A DNA stretch of 64,000 nt, taken from NCBI GenBank assembly GCA_016931615.1, contig JAFGEL010000056.1, positions 1 through 64,000 of the forward strand, given 5' to 3'. Below, in pieces: positions 25,128-33,336 of this stretch. The position numbers were made by a program, and so were the translations under genes. This DNA comes from Desulfuromonadales bacterium (GTDB taxonomy: Bacteria; Desulfobacterota; Desulfuromonadia; Desulfuromonadales; Geopsychrobacteraceae). Each line of letters opens with the position of its first letter. The first letter of the stretch is position 1. The notes beneath the pieces are model-generated. The model saw only the letters and a list, made by a program, of their open reading frames with translations. It ran no database searches and had not been told where the DNA came from.

Positions 25128-26243
25128 TTATTCAACGTCATCGCTATGTTCTTTAATTTCCTCACGCAGATCGGCTTTAGCCGATGCGACATTTTTCCAG
25201 TTGCGGGCGACTGTCACTGCTCCATGCGTGGCAAAGATCGCTGCCGAGGCCCCGACAATGGCGGTCCCGATATTCAGTGCGGACGCTTCCACGCCGAACC
25301 CGGGAACATTGGGGAGACGGCGGTACATCGGCATCATGGTATCCCAGAATCCCGGCTCACTGCAGCCGGCGCAGCCGTGACCGGCCATGACCGGCCAGCT
25401 GAGGCCCTCATTCCAGCGTAACGTCGGACAATTATGGAAGGTCTCCGGCCCCTTGCAGCCCATTTTATAGAGGCACCAGCCCTGCTGATGACCGTAATCC
25501 CCCCAGTTCTCGACGTACTGACCGGCATCAAAGTGTGAACGGCGTTCACAGTTGTCGTGAATCCGCTTGCCGTAAGCGAATTTTGGCCGATTGAACCGAT
25601 CCATGGCCGGTGCCGAACCGAAAGTCAGGTAGTGGACGATCGTGCCGGTGAGGTTGTCAACGTTCATCGGACAACCGGGCAGATTGATAACGGTCTTGTT
25701 GGGAAGCAGATCCCTGACCGCCTTGGCCCCGGTGGGATTCGGGTAGGCCGCCGGCAGACCGCCGAAAGCCGAACAGGAGCCGACGGCAATGACAACCGCG
25801 GCATCGCCGCCGACTTTTTTCAGAATATCTTCTGCGGAATGTCCGCCGATGGTGCAGTAAGCGCCCTGAGCACCGGTCGGAATCGATCCCTCAACGATAC
25901 AGATGTACTGCCCCTTGTATTTTTCGACCGTAGCATTCTTACTGGCCTCAGCCTGGTGGCCGGCTGCCGCCATGATGGTTTCGTGGTAATCAAGGGAGAT
26001 ATGATCGAGGACCAGTTCGGCAACTCCGGGACGACTGGCGCGCAGCAGACCCTCGGAGTCCCCGGCACAATCCTGAAATTCAAGCCAGATAACCGGCGGT
26101 CGGTTATCCTGTTCGATCGCCTCGGCAATTTTGGGAATCATTGTTGACGGCAGCGCCAACATCGCCCCTATGGTGGAGCAGTATTTCAAAAAGTCCCGAC
26201 GCGAAACCCCGTGCGTTGCCAACAACTCGTTAAATGCACTCAT
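25128..26243 (-). CDS. Group 1 [NiFe] hydrogenase small subunit, Tat-exported, proximal-cluster Cys replaced by Asp
   Basis: 371 residues from ATG 26243, set by AGGAGG 8 nt upstream. Twin-arginine signal SRRDFLKYCSTIG near residues 13-25. The proximal [4Fe-4S] motif reads FQDCAGDSEGLL where CxxC is usual, so the second ligand is Asp. The other two proximal cysteines (GAYCTIGG, LPGCPMN) are present. His and three Cys for the distal cluster and the medial [3Fe-4S] motif (CAGCSEPGFW) are present. A C-terminal helix (IGTAIVGASAAIFA) anchors it in the membrane next to cytochrome b. Confidence 0.93.
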   Translation of the reverse strand: MSAFNELLATHGVSRRDFLKYCSTIGAMLALPSTMIPKIAEAIEQDNRPPVIWLEFQDCAGDSEGLLRASRPGVAELVLDHISLDYHETIMAAAGHQAEASKNATVEKYKGQYICIVEGSIPTGAQGAYCTIGGHSAEDILKKVGGDAAVVIAVGSCSAFGGLPAAYPNPTGAKAVRDLLPNKTVINLPGCPMNVDNLTGTIVHYLTFGSAPAMDRFNRPKFAYGKRIHDNCERRSHFDAGQYVENWGDYGHQQGWCLYKMGCKGPETFHNCPTLRWNEGLSWPVMAGHGCAGCSEPGFWDTMMPMYRRLPNVPGFGVEASALNIGTAIVGASAAIFATHGAVTVARNWKNVASAKADLREEIKEHSDDVE

Positions 26244-26314
26244 TGAAGCCACCTCCTGCTTGAATTTCTATTTTGATTTTTACTGACAGACAGGCATAGA
26301 ATAATTCACCATCA

Positions 26315-26343
26315 TAGGTAATCATGTTTCAGACGAATGTCAA
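26315..26343 (-). promoter_or_regulatory. Sigma-70-type promoter of the hydrogenase supercluster
   Basis: On the minus strand, TTGACA (26338-26343) is followed after 17 nt by TACCTA (26315-26320). The predicted transcript begins about 65 nt before the small-subunit ATG at 26243. The perfect -35 and ideal spacing make it the best candidate for the head promoter. Confidence 0.55.
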
Positions 26344-26370
26344 CCGCTGTTCTATCTTTTATCAACAGTT

Positions 26371-26388
26371 CCTTTTATATATAAAAGG
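26371..26388. promoter_or_regulatory. Perfect 18-bp palindrome in the hydrogenase/cytochrome intergenic region
   Basis: CCTTTTATA/TATAAAAGG is fully symmetric with no loop, so a dimeric protein binding site is more likely than an RNA hairpin. It lies 28 bp upstream of the hydrogenase -35 element and 44 bp before the first possible ATG of the cytochrome c gene, so it could control both directions. Confidence 0.45.
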
Positions 26389-26431
26389 CATTGAAAAATC
26401 ATCCGCAATCTAATTGATTATAGACTGAAAA

Positions 26432-26737
26432 ATGACTATATCCCTCCGATACAAACACCATTTTAGTTCTTTAGAGCCGCTTTTAAAGTTGATGGTTTTT
26501 ATTGTCATTTCTTTCTCGCTATTGTTGAGTTCTGGATGTAGCAACAAGGAAGGAGTCCCCCTGCTCGAACAGAAGTGTGGAACCTGTCACGGCGCTGATC
26601 TTGTTTACAACAATCGCTATGACGAAGAAGGGTGGAAAAAAATTCTCCACGGAATGAAGATCGCCGGCTTGAAACTCAGCCAGCAGGAAGAAGCTGAGAT
26701 CATGACGCTTCTGCTGCGGGATTATTCCAGTCACTAA
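26432..26737 (+). CDS. Small c-type cytochrome lipoprotein
   Basis: Up to 101 residues; a later ATG at 26492 would give an 81-residue form with a more normal signal peptide (VFIVISFSLLLSSGC). The LSSGC lipobox predicts a membrane-anchored lipoprotein. One heme-binding CGTCH follows soon after, and a Met (HGMKIAG) could be the axial ligand. It resembles the short monoheme cytochromes of metal-reducing deltaproteobacteria. It diverges from the hydrogenase genes, so a role in the same electron chain is possible but unproven. Confidence 0.75.
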   Translation: MTISLRYKHHFSSLEPLLKLMVFIVISFSLLLSSGCSNKEGVPLLEQKCGTCHGADLVYNNRYDEEGWKKILHGMKIAGLKLSQQEEAEIMTLLLRDYSSH

Positions 26738-26972
26738 TCAGCCCCTCCCGACCCACAGCCTCCAAGCGCCAGTCGTTTCCTCAGCAGAAGACATTCATCA
26801 CCTGAGCCACTTTATCACTGAATGGCCTGGTTCATATCAATTCACACTAGGACGAAATTGCAAAAAATTCGGCATTGCCACGGAAAAAAATATCTGTCTC
26901 TCTATGCTATTTTTTCGGAATGGTGATAAAGTTAACCAAAATTGTAAACTTTACCCACTATGGAGAAAAGCT

Positions 26973-27710
26973 ATGAAAAAATTACTGCTTACCGTCTTAC
27001 TCCTTGTGCTCTCCTCTACGGTCTACGCCGCCGGACAGAAGGTCGCTTACACCATCGGCAACGAGTCATTCGAAGGTTATTACAGCAGTCCGGGAAAAAA
27101 TGCTCCGCTGGTGTTTTTAATCCACGACTGGGACGGACTCACAGATTATGAAGTCAAGCGCGCCGAAATGCTGGCCGAGGCTGGATACGCGGTGTTCGCT
27201 GCGGACATGTTCGGTACTGGTGTCAGGCCGACAGAGACCGCCGACAAAAAGAAATTGACCGGCGCGCTTTATCAGGACAGGGCGCGCATGCGTGCGCTGC
27301 TCGAAGGGGGCTTTGCCGCGGCGGCTGCCCAGGGTGCGAATATCAACAATGCTGTCGCCATGGGTTACTGTTTCGGGGGCACCGTAGTCCTTGAATTTGC
27401 CCGCTCAGGCAAAGATCTTAAAGGTTTTGTCACCTTTCACGGAGGTCTTACAACTCCAGAAGGGCAAGATTACTCACAAGCAAAAGGGAAATTCCTGGTT
27501 CTTCACGGCACGGCGGATACAGCCGTCACCATGGATGATTTTGCCCAACTTGCCAAAGAGTTGGAGCAGCAAGGAGTGAATCACGAGATGATCACTTACA
27601 GCGGCGCTCCTCATGCCTTCAGTGTCTTCGGCTCACCCCGCTATCGTGAGGATGCGGATAGAAAATCCTGGAACAGGTTCACCCAGTACCTTGGTGAGAC
27701 TCTCAACTAA
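26973..27710 (+). CDS. Exported dienelactone-hydrolase family protein
   Basis: 245 residues from ATG 26973 (GGAGAA upstream). Signal peptide KLLLTVLLLVLSSTVYA. Alpha/beta-hydrolase fold: LIHDWDGLTDY, nucleophile elbow GYCFGG with Cys as in dienelactone hydrolases, HGTADTAV for the acid and SGAPHAFSVF for the His. The periplasmic location and absence of aromatic-degradation genes suggest a general ester or lactone hydrolase. Confidence 0.82.
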   Translation: MKKLLLTVLLLVLSSTVYAAGQKVAYTIGNESFEGYYSSPGKNAPLVFLIHDWDGLTDYEVKRAEMLAEAGYAVFAADMFGTGVRPTETADKKKLTGALYQDRARMRALLEGGFAAAAAQGANINNAVAMGYCFGGTVVLEFARSGKDLKGFVTFHGGLTTPEGQDYSQAKGKFLVLHGTADTAVTMDDFAQLAKELEQQGVNHEMITYSGAPHAFSVFGSPRYREDADRKSWNRFTQYLGETLN

Positions 27711-27742
27711 GATACTGTCAGGAATTTCCGGAGACCAACCAA

Positions 27743-28507
27743 CTAGCCAGCTGAGCTCTCTTGCTCAAAAGCAAAATGTGCAGCACCGACAATACCGGCC
27801 AGGTTGAACAGCCTGGCCGGTACGATCGGAGCCCTGGTGTCCAGAAGATGAAAAAACTTTTCATGTCTCTGACTGACGCCTCCCCCGATGACAATCAACT
27901 CGGGAGAAAGCATCCGTTCGACATGGACAAAAAAGCTGTTCAGCCGTGTTGACCACGCCTGCCAGCTCAGTTTCTTCGCTGTGCGCACTGAAGCCGCCGC
28001 ATAGCCTTCTGCGGTCGAGCCTTGAAAAGGTAAGGCACCAAGCTCAAGATTCGGGAACAGCTCTCCGTCATAAAACAGCGCTGAACCGATACCGGTCCCC
28101 AAAGTCAGCATCAGGACCGATCCGGAACAATTCTCTGCCGAACCGAACTTCACTTCGGCGAGCCCGGCGGCATCTGCATCATTCACCACATGACATTGGC
28201 AACCGGTTTCCAGCTTCAGGAGTGACTCAATATCGATGCCGATCCAACTCGGGTCGATGTTCGCCGCCGTTCTGACGATTCCGTGACTGACCACAGCTGG
28301 AAACCCACAGCCGACCGGCCCCTGCCAGTGGAAATCTGCAACCAGTTCACCGATCGTTCTGATCAGGGCTTCAGGAGTTGCCGGTTGTGGTGTCACAAAA
28401 TGGCGGTGCCGACTGACCAGATCACCGGTCGAGACCTCGACAATAGCGGCCTTGATTCCACTTCCACCCACATCAATTCCGAGAATTTCCATTGACATAT
28501 CTTTCAT
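27743..28507 (-). CDS. ppgK: ROK-family kinase, polyphosphate-glucokinase-like
   Basis: 254 residues, short like PpgK proteins. ILGIDVGGSGIKAAIVE is the phosphate-binding loop; HVVNDADAAGLAEV has the catalytic Asp; LTLGTGIGSALF and VIGGGVSQ complete the fold. PpgK uses polyphosphate to phosphorylate glucose. The CxCGxC zinc motif of many ROK proteins is absent, as usual for PpgK. Three closely spaced ATGs make the start uncertain. It lies 21 bp after the DCC protein gene on the same strand. Confidence 0.75.
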   Translation of the reverse strand: MKDMSMEILGIDVGGSGIKAAIVEVSTGDLVSRHRHFVTPQPATPEALIRTIGELVADFHWQGPVGCGFPAVVSHGIVRTAANIDPSWIGIDIESLLKLETGCQCHVVNDADAAGLAEVKFGSAENCSGSVLMLTLGTGIGSALFYDGELFPNLELGALPFQGSTAEGYAAASVRTAKKLSWQAWSTRLNSFFVHVERMLSPELIVIGGGVSQRHEKFFHLLDTRAPIVPARLFNLAGIVGAAHFAFEQESSAG

Positions 28508-28528
28508 GCGTTAAGGACGCTATAACCT

Positions 28529-28939
28529 TCACCCCGGAGGATCAAGCCCACAGCTGCCATCCTGACAGAGATTTTTGTTTTTAGGCAAAAGATGACGATA
28601 GCGGGCAAAAACTTTATAACCCAGGCGGGACAACAGGTTGATTCCCGGCAGACCGACAAGAACACTGAGCAGACGGTAAACCGAGCGACTCGGGTAAGCC
28701 TGCCAGATCGCCATAAAAGCATCAACGCCGGTTATGAAATCCCCCTCGGCGTCAAGAACGTGCATGGCTGCCATGAACTCCTCCCGGGTCTTGCCATAAA
28801 CTTCAGGAGAAAAGCCTGCAGTACTGATATCGATAAACTGAAAGCGATTCTGTGGGTTGCGCTTACGGTAAACATTCATCTCGGCGGCGCAAACCAGGCA
28901 GGATCCGTCGTAAAAAATTTTCAGCGGGAAAGAGACCAT
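28529..28939 (-). CDS. DCC-family (DUF393) thiol-disulfide oxidoreductase-like protein
   Basis: 136 residues. The N-terminus has the DCC motif FYDGSCLVCAAEMNVYRK, a thioredoxin-like CxxC. The middle contains YGKTREEFMAAMHVLD and the end RLGYKVFARYRHLLP. The family is predicted to be redox active but lacks an established substrate. Likely co-transcribed with the ROK kinase. Confidence 0.82.
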   Translation of the reverse strand: MVSFPLKIFYDGSCLVCAAEMNVYRKRNPQNRFQFIDISTAGFSPEVYGKTREEFMAAMHVLDAEGDFITGVDAFMAIWQAYPSRSVYRLLSVLVGLPGINLLSRLGYKVFARYRHLLPKNKNLCQDGSCGLDPPG

Positions 28940-29114
28940 CGCAAACCATCCAGGCTAAGGGTCTTTGGTGTTCCACCCGTATTGTAACAGAAGGCGATTA
29001 ATGATAAAAAGCGCGGCACGGAATATTACTATTTTTTATGAGACAACCGGGCTATTTTTTTAAGAATATGTTATCGTGCCTTTACAGTTTCTGGCCGATC
29101 AAAAGTATGTTTTT

Positions 29115-29585
29115 ATGAAATTAGACGAGCAGAATAAAAGTGTCTTCAGCGGTGTCATGCTGGGCTACGTGGTTCTGGTGCTGCACATCCTGTTGATGGT
29201 CGGCCTGGGCGTTGCAGTTGTACTGATCAAGGGGATCTATGATTTCCGCTGGCTGGTTTTTATCGCCGGAATCGCCCTGATCGGGGGATCAGGATACTAC
29301 TTTTACCGCCGCATGAAAGAGAGCAATCGCAAACTCAGCGATTTCATGAACGATCCGGCATTTCAGGACAGGACCCTTGAAATCAGCCTGCTCGGCGGCA
29401 TGGCCACGGTCAAACTTGGACACCGGGACGACAACATCCAACTCATTTCTGCACAAGATCAACCCAAACAACTTGAAGCCCCGCAGTCCGCACAGGTGAA
29501 GGAGTTATCAACCCTGAATGACATGCTGGAAAAAGGGCTGATCACCCGCGAAGAATTTCTCAAGTTGAAAAAAGACATTCTCTAG
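29115..29585 (+). CDS. Membrane protein with C-terminal SHOCT domain
   Basis: 156 residues from ATG 29115; a longer frame from 29076 is less likely because its ATG-less N-terminus adds nothing recognisable. Two membrane helices (residues ~15-60) are followed by a cytoplasmic part and a C-terminal SHOCT motif (LNDMLEKGLITREEFLKLKKDIL region, residues ~133-155). SHOCT segments are short oligomerisation-type motifs of no fixed function. Confidence 0.7.
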   Translation: MKLDEQNKSVFSGVMLGYVVLVLHILLMVGLGVAVVLIKGIYDFRWLVFIAGIALIGGSGYYFYRRMKESNRKLSDFMNDPAFQDRTLEISLLGGMATVKLGHRDDNIQLISAQDQPKQLEAPQSAQVKELSTLNDMLEKGLITREEFLKLKKDIL

Positions 29586-29709
29586 GAGAATGTCGGACTT
29601 TACGGGTCATAGCGACGAAAAAAAATCATCTCACAACTGTTCCCTGCTCTCATTTCCGACTATACTTCTCCCTGCCACTATTTCAAAAGCAACTCACCAG
29701 GAGGGGTTC

Positions 29710-31197
29710 ATGCAACCATCCGTCATCAACATCGGCGCCGGCAACAATCAACTCGTTCAGCAACTGGCCGGGATGAGCAACCGTCATGGACTGATCGCCG
29801 GAGCGACTGGGACGGGTAAGACCGTGACCCTTCAGGTGCTGGCCGAAGGGTTTTCCAAACTTGGTGTGCCGGTCTTTGCCGCTGACATCAAGGGAGATTT
29901 ATCGGGCCTGGCCGAGCCGGGAAGGCCCCATGCGAAAATAGATGAGCGCCTGGCCAGGATTCCATTGCCGGATTACCGACAACAACCCAGCCCGACTCTG
30001 TTCTGGAGTATCGACACCGATAAAGGCCATCCGGTCCGCACCACAATCTCCGAAATGGGGCCCCTGTTACTGGCAAACCTGATGGAATTGAACGAAACCC
30101 AGAGTGGCATTCTCTACGCAGCATTCGATATTGCCGATGATCAGGGCATGCTGCTGCTCGATCTGAAAGATTTGCGCGCACTGCTCGTCTGGATGGGGGA
30201 AAACGCCACCGAACTGCGAAATGAGTACGGTAATATTTCATCGGCCAGTGTCGGCGCCATTCAGCGCCGTCTGCTGATCCTCGAAGAGCAAGGGGCAGAA
30301 CGCTTCTTTGCCGAGCCGGCCCTGCAGCTGCAGGACCTGATGCACTGTGATTTTTCCGGGCGTGGCGTGGTCAGCCTGCTTGATGTCAGCACTTTGGTTC
30401 ACAGCTCTCCGAGAGTCTACGCAGCTTTTCTGATCTGGCTGCTGGCTGAACTGTTTGAGCAACTCCCAGAAGTCGGCGACGCCGAGCGTCCCAGGCTGGT
30501 GCTGTTCTTTGATGAAGCCCACCTGCTCTTTGCCGGAGCGGAAAAAGCCCTGATCGACAAAATTGAGCAGGTCGTGCGCCTGATCCGCTCCAAGGGAGTT
30601 GGCGTCTTTTTCATCACCCAGAGCCCCCTCGACATCCCCGAAGACATCCTCGGACAACTGGGACTGAAAATCGAACACGCACTGCGCGCCTTTACTCCAA
30701 AAGATCGCAAGACAATCAAGGCCGTAGCCGACTCCTTTCGGCCGAACCCCGCTTTCGATACCGCCACGGTCGTGACCGAGCTGGGGATCGGTGAAGCCCT
30801 GGTTTCAGTCCTTGATGAGAATGGCGCCCCGACGCCCGTTGAACGCACCCTGATTGCACCGCCGGAGAGCCGGATTGGCCCCATAGATGACAGTGCTCGC
30901 TTGAACCTGATGCAACGCTCACCGATTGGTAACCGTTACGATCAGAATATCGACCGCGAATCCGCTTATGAACTGCTCAGACAAAAGGCGCAAGCCGAGG
31001 CACAAGAGCGGGAGGAAGAACGGAATCGACTGATGGCGGAAAAGGAACAGCTTAAAGCTGAACGTGCCCAGCGAAAAGGGTCAAGTCGCCAGAGCACGAC
31101 AGAGGCGATGATCAAAAGTGCGGCGCGCTCCATCGGCAGTCAGATCGGTCGACAGATTGTCCGTGGCGTACTCGGATCAATTTTCGGGAAGCGTTAA
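29710..31197 (+). CDS. HerA-like ATPase, DUF853 (YjgR) family
   Basis: 495 residues from ATG 29710, preceded by AGGAGGGG. Walker A GATGTGKTVTLQ, Walker B LVLFFDEAHLLF, arginine-rich segment RLIRSKGVGVFFITQSP, and a Glu/Arg-rich coiled coil at ~420-460. A Gly-rich C-terminus follows (GSQIGRQIVRGVLGSIFG). The family is related to HerA/FtsK pumps but has no proven DNA role. No NurA or defence partner is next to it. Confidence 0.87.
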   Translation: MQPSVINIGAGNNQLVQQLAGMSNRHGLIAGATGTGKTVTLQVLAEGFSKLGVPVFAADIKGDLSGLAEPGRPHAKIDERLARIPLPDYRQQPSPTLFWSIDTDKGHPVRTTISEMGPLLLANLMELNETQSGILYAAFDIADDQGMLLLDLKDLRALLVWMGENATELRNEYGNISSASVGAIQRRLLILEEQGAERFFAEPALQLQDLMHCDFSGRGVVSLLDVSTLVHSSPRVYAAFLIWLLAELFEQLPEVGDAERPRLVLFFDEAHLLFAGAEKALIDKIEQVVRLIRSKGVGVFFITQSPLDIPEDILGQLGLKIEHALRAFTPKDRKTIKAVADSFRPNPAFDTATVVTELGIGEALVSVLDENGAPTPVERTLIAPPESRIGPIDDSARLNLMQRSPIGNRYDQNIDRESAYELLRQKAQAEAQEREEERNRLMAEKEQLKAERAQRKGSSRQSTTEAMIKSAARSIGSQIGRQIVRGVLGSIFGKR

Positions 31198-31205
31198 ACA
31201 GCAAC

Positions 31206-31237
31206 AAAAAAATGGAGATGGCTCAGCCATCTCCTTT
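31206..31237 (-). terminator. Terminator at the end of the tct operon
   Basis: GGAGATGG/CCATCTCC stem with a 5-nt loop. The run of A residues at 31206-31212 becomes a U-run after the hairpin on the minus strand, so it mainly ends tctA transcription. The convergent HerA-like gene may also use it. Confidence 0.75.
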
Positions 31238-31247
31238 AGAAACAAAA

Positions 31248-32786
31248 TCAGACGGCGACTTCCTTTTTGCCGTCTTCTTTCTTACTCCTCATGAAAGATC
31301 TGACGATCGGAAAGAAAAGAATGAAAATGGTCGTGATATTGATTCCGAGGGTCAACGGCCGTTCCCACATGAAACTGATCGAATCATTGTAGATCATCAA
31401 TGCGCGACGCAGGTTGTCCTCCATCAGGCCACCAAGAATAAAGCCGAGCAACAGCGGCGCCATAGGAAAATTCATCAGCCGTAGTGCCATGGCGGCAACA
31501 CAGAACAACACCATCATAAGGATGTCGAAATCGTTGAAGGTGACCAGGTAAACGCCCATCAGTGAGAAGAACAGGATCATCGGCACCATAAAATTCTTCG
31601 GAATCGCCAACAGACGGGCAAAATAGGGAATCAACGGCAGATTGAGAATCAGCAGAAAAATATTGCCCAGGTACATCGACATGATCACGCCCCAGAAAAC
31701 TTCGGGGCTGTCGGTAAACATCCGTGGACCCGGATCGATACCGTAGGCGATCAGGGCACCCAGCATGACGGCAGTCGTTCCGGACCCTGGAATGCCAAGA
31801 CAGAGCAGGGGCACGAACGAGCCGGAACTGGCGGCATTGTTACCGGTTTCAGGAGCGGCCAAACCACGCAGACTGCCCTTGCCGAATTTTTTCTGTTCTT
31901 CCGGCGGCGCAAGGTTACGCTCCATGCCATATGCCATGAAAGATCCCAGGGTTGCACCGGCACCGGGCAGTACGCCGATGAAAAAACCGAGCAATGACGA
32001 GCGGGCGATCGTGGGTGCGATCAGCTTGAACTCCTTCTTGCTCACCGCCAGGCTTTTGAAGCCGATCGCTTTCGGCTTAAAACTGTCGGAGGACTCATCC
32101 CGGGTCAGAACGATAGAGAGCGCCTCAGTCAGGGCAAAGGTCGCCATCGCCAGAAGCAGAAACTCGATGCCGTCAAGCAGCTCCAGGGAACCGAAGGTAA
32201 AGCGCTGGACCCCGGAGGTCTGATCGGTTCCAACTGTCGCCAGCATCAGTCCCAGCACAACCATCATCAGGGCCTTCAAAACACTCCCACGCCCTGAAAA
32301 TGCGGAAACCGCAGTCAGGCCAAGAATCATCAGAGCAAAATAATCCGCTGATTGAAAGCTGGTAGAGATACTGGCAAGCATCGGGGCAAAAACCATCAGG
32401 AAGATAACCGAGATCGTTCCGCCGGAAAAAGACGAATAAGCTGCAACCGCCAGGGCTTTCCCCGGATAGCCCTGGCGAGCCAGGGGATATCCGTCAAGCG
32501 CCGTTGCCACCGTGGCAGCCTCTCCCGGCGCATTGATCAGGATAGAGGCCGTCGAACCGCCGAAAATAGCTCCATAATAGACCCCGGCAAGCAGGACCAT
32601 TCCGGTGGTCGGATCGAGACCATAGGTCACCGGAATCATCAACGCTACCGCAGTAATCGGCCCCAACCCGGGCAGCATGCCGATTAAACTGCCCATGAAA
32701 CAACCGAACAGAACCATGGCAATATTGAGAGGGATCAGGGTCGTCGTGATCCCGGTCAACATCCCGTTAATCATTCCATCCCACAT
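31248..32786 (-). CDS. tctA: Tripartite tricarboxylate transporter large membrane subunit TctA
   Basis: 512 residues, about 11-12 helices. The conserved motif GCFMGSLIGMLPGLGPITAVALMIP lies near the N-terminus and GVLPGAGATLGSFMAYG near residue 260; these glycine-rich repeats typify TctA. It is the main channel of a secondary, binding-protein-dependent uptake system for citrate or similar acids. The start abuts the tctB stop. Confidence 0.92.
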   Translation of the reverse strand: MWDGMINGMLTGITTTLIPLNIAMVLFGCFMGSLIGMLPGLGPITAVALMIPVTYGLDPTTGMVLLAGVYYGAIFGGSTASILINAPGEAATVATALDGYPLARQGYPGKALAVAAYSSFSGGTISVIFLMVFAPMLASISTSFQSADYFALMILGLTAVSAFSGRGSVLKALMMVVLGLMLATVGTDQTSGVQRFTFGSLELLDGIEFLLLAMATFALTEALSIVLTRDESSDSFKPKAIGFKSLAVSKKEFKLIAPTIARSSLLGFFIGVLPGAGATLGSFMAYGMERNLAPPEEQKKFGKGSLRGLAAPETGNNAASSGSFVPLLCLGIPGSGTTAVMLGALIAYGIDPGPRMFTDSPEVFWGVIMSMYLGNIFLLILNLPLIPYFARLLAIPKNFMVPMILFFSLMGVYLVTFNDFDILMMVLFCVAAMALRLMNFPMAPLLLGFILGGLMEDNLRRALMIYNDSISFMWERPLTLGINITTIFILFFPIVRSFMRSKKEDGKKEVAV

Positions 32787-33274
32787 CAGAGAATCCCCAA
32801 CTGATAGAAAATTTCACCCGGTGCGATATAAACACCAAGCAATTTTGACATGATGTACCAGAGCACGATCACCAACGGAATCGAAGCCAGCAGCATCCCC
32901 TTGATTCGCCGCTCTCCAAGGATGTAAAAACCAGCGATCAGAAATAGGACCGAAGCGATAAGGAAACCAAGCCATTTCATGATCAAGCCATAGGCCACCA
33001 TCGCCCCGACCAGAAAAATCGCCTTGCGCCAATCCATCCCAAGGGTCACTTCTTTGAGGGTTTTTTTACCATCAGGGTCGCCTGTCGGCAAAACCAGGAT
33101 CAGCAGGGAAATGATCAAGCCGGCAGCAGCCAGACCGTAAGGCATGGTTCGCGCTGTGAAAGTTTCATCCTGAGCAATAAAACTCAGAGGGATGCGAGTC
33201 GCCAGCAGGCCGTATGCGAGCGAAAACAACAACAATAACAATGCGCCAATCTTCTCTCTGGCCATAATATCCAT
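32786..33274 (-). CDS. tctB: Tripartite tricarboxylate transporter small membrane subunit TctB
   Basis: 162 residues, four helices, hydrophobic throughout (IGALLLLLFSLAYGLLA at the N-terminus). Sequence conservation in TctB is low; order and size make the call. An ATG three codons in (33265) is an alternative start. Confidence 0.85.
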   Translation of the reverse strand: MDIMAREKIGALLLLLFSLAYGLLATRIPLSFIAQDETFTARTMPYGLAAAGLIISLLILVLPTGDPDGKKTLKEVTLGMDWRKAIFLVGAMVAYGLIMKWLGFLIASVLFLIAGFYILGERRIKGMLLASIPLVIVLWYIMSKLLGVYIAPGEIFYQLGIL

Positions 33275-33287
33275 CTCACACAGGAAT

Positions 33288-33312
33288 GTCCCCCTCCGTT
33301 TAAAGAGGGGGA
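33288..33312 (-). other. Stem-loop between tctC and tctB
   Basis: GTCCCCCTC/GAGGGGGAC, a perfect 9-bp GC-rich stem with a 7-nt loop and no U-run. It lies between the binding-protein gene and the membrane genes, a common place for an mRNA-stabilising or partly terminating hairpin that keeps the binding protein in excess. Confidence 0.6.
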
Positions 33313-33336
33313 CTGTTTGTACATGCTGTTTTGAAG

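Noticed and set aside
29710-31197. HerA-NurA type defence system
   Set aside because: The ATPase is of the DUF853/YjgR branch and neither NurA, SIR2 nor another defence gene is adjacent.
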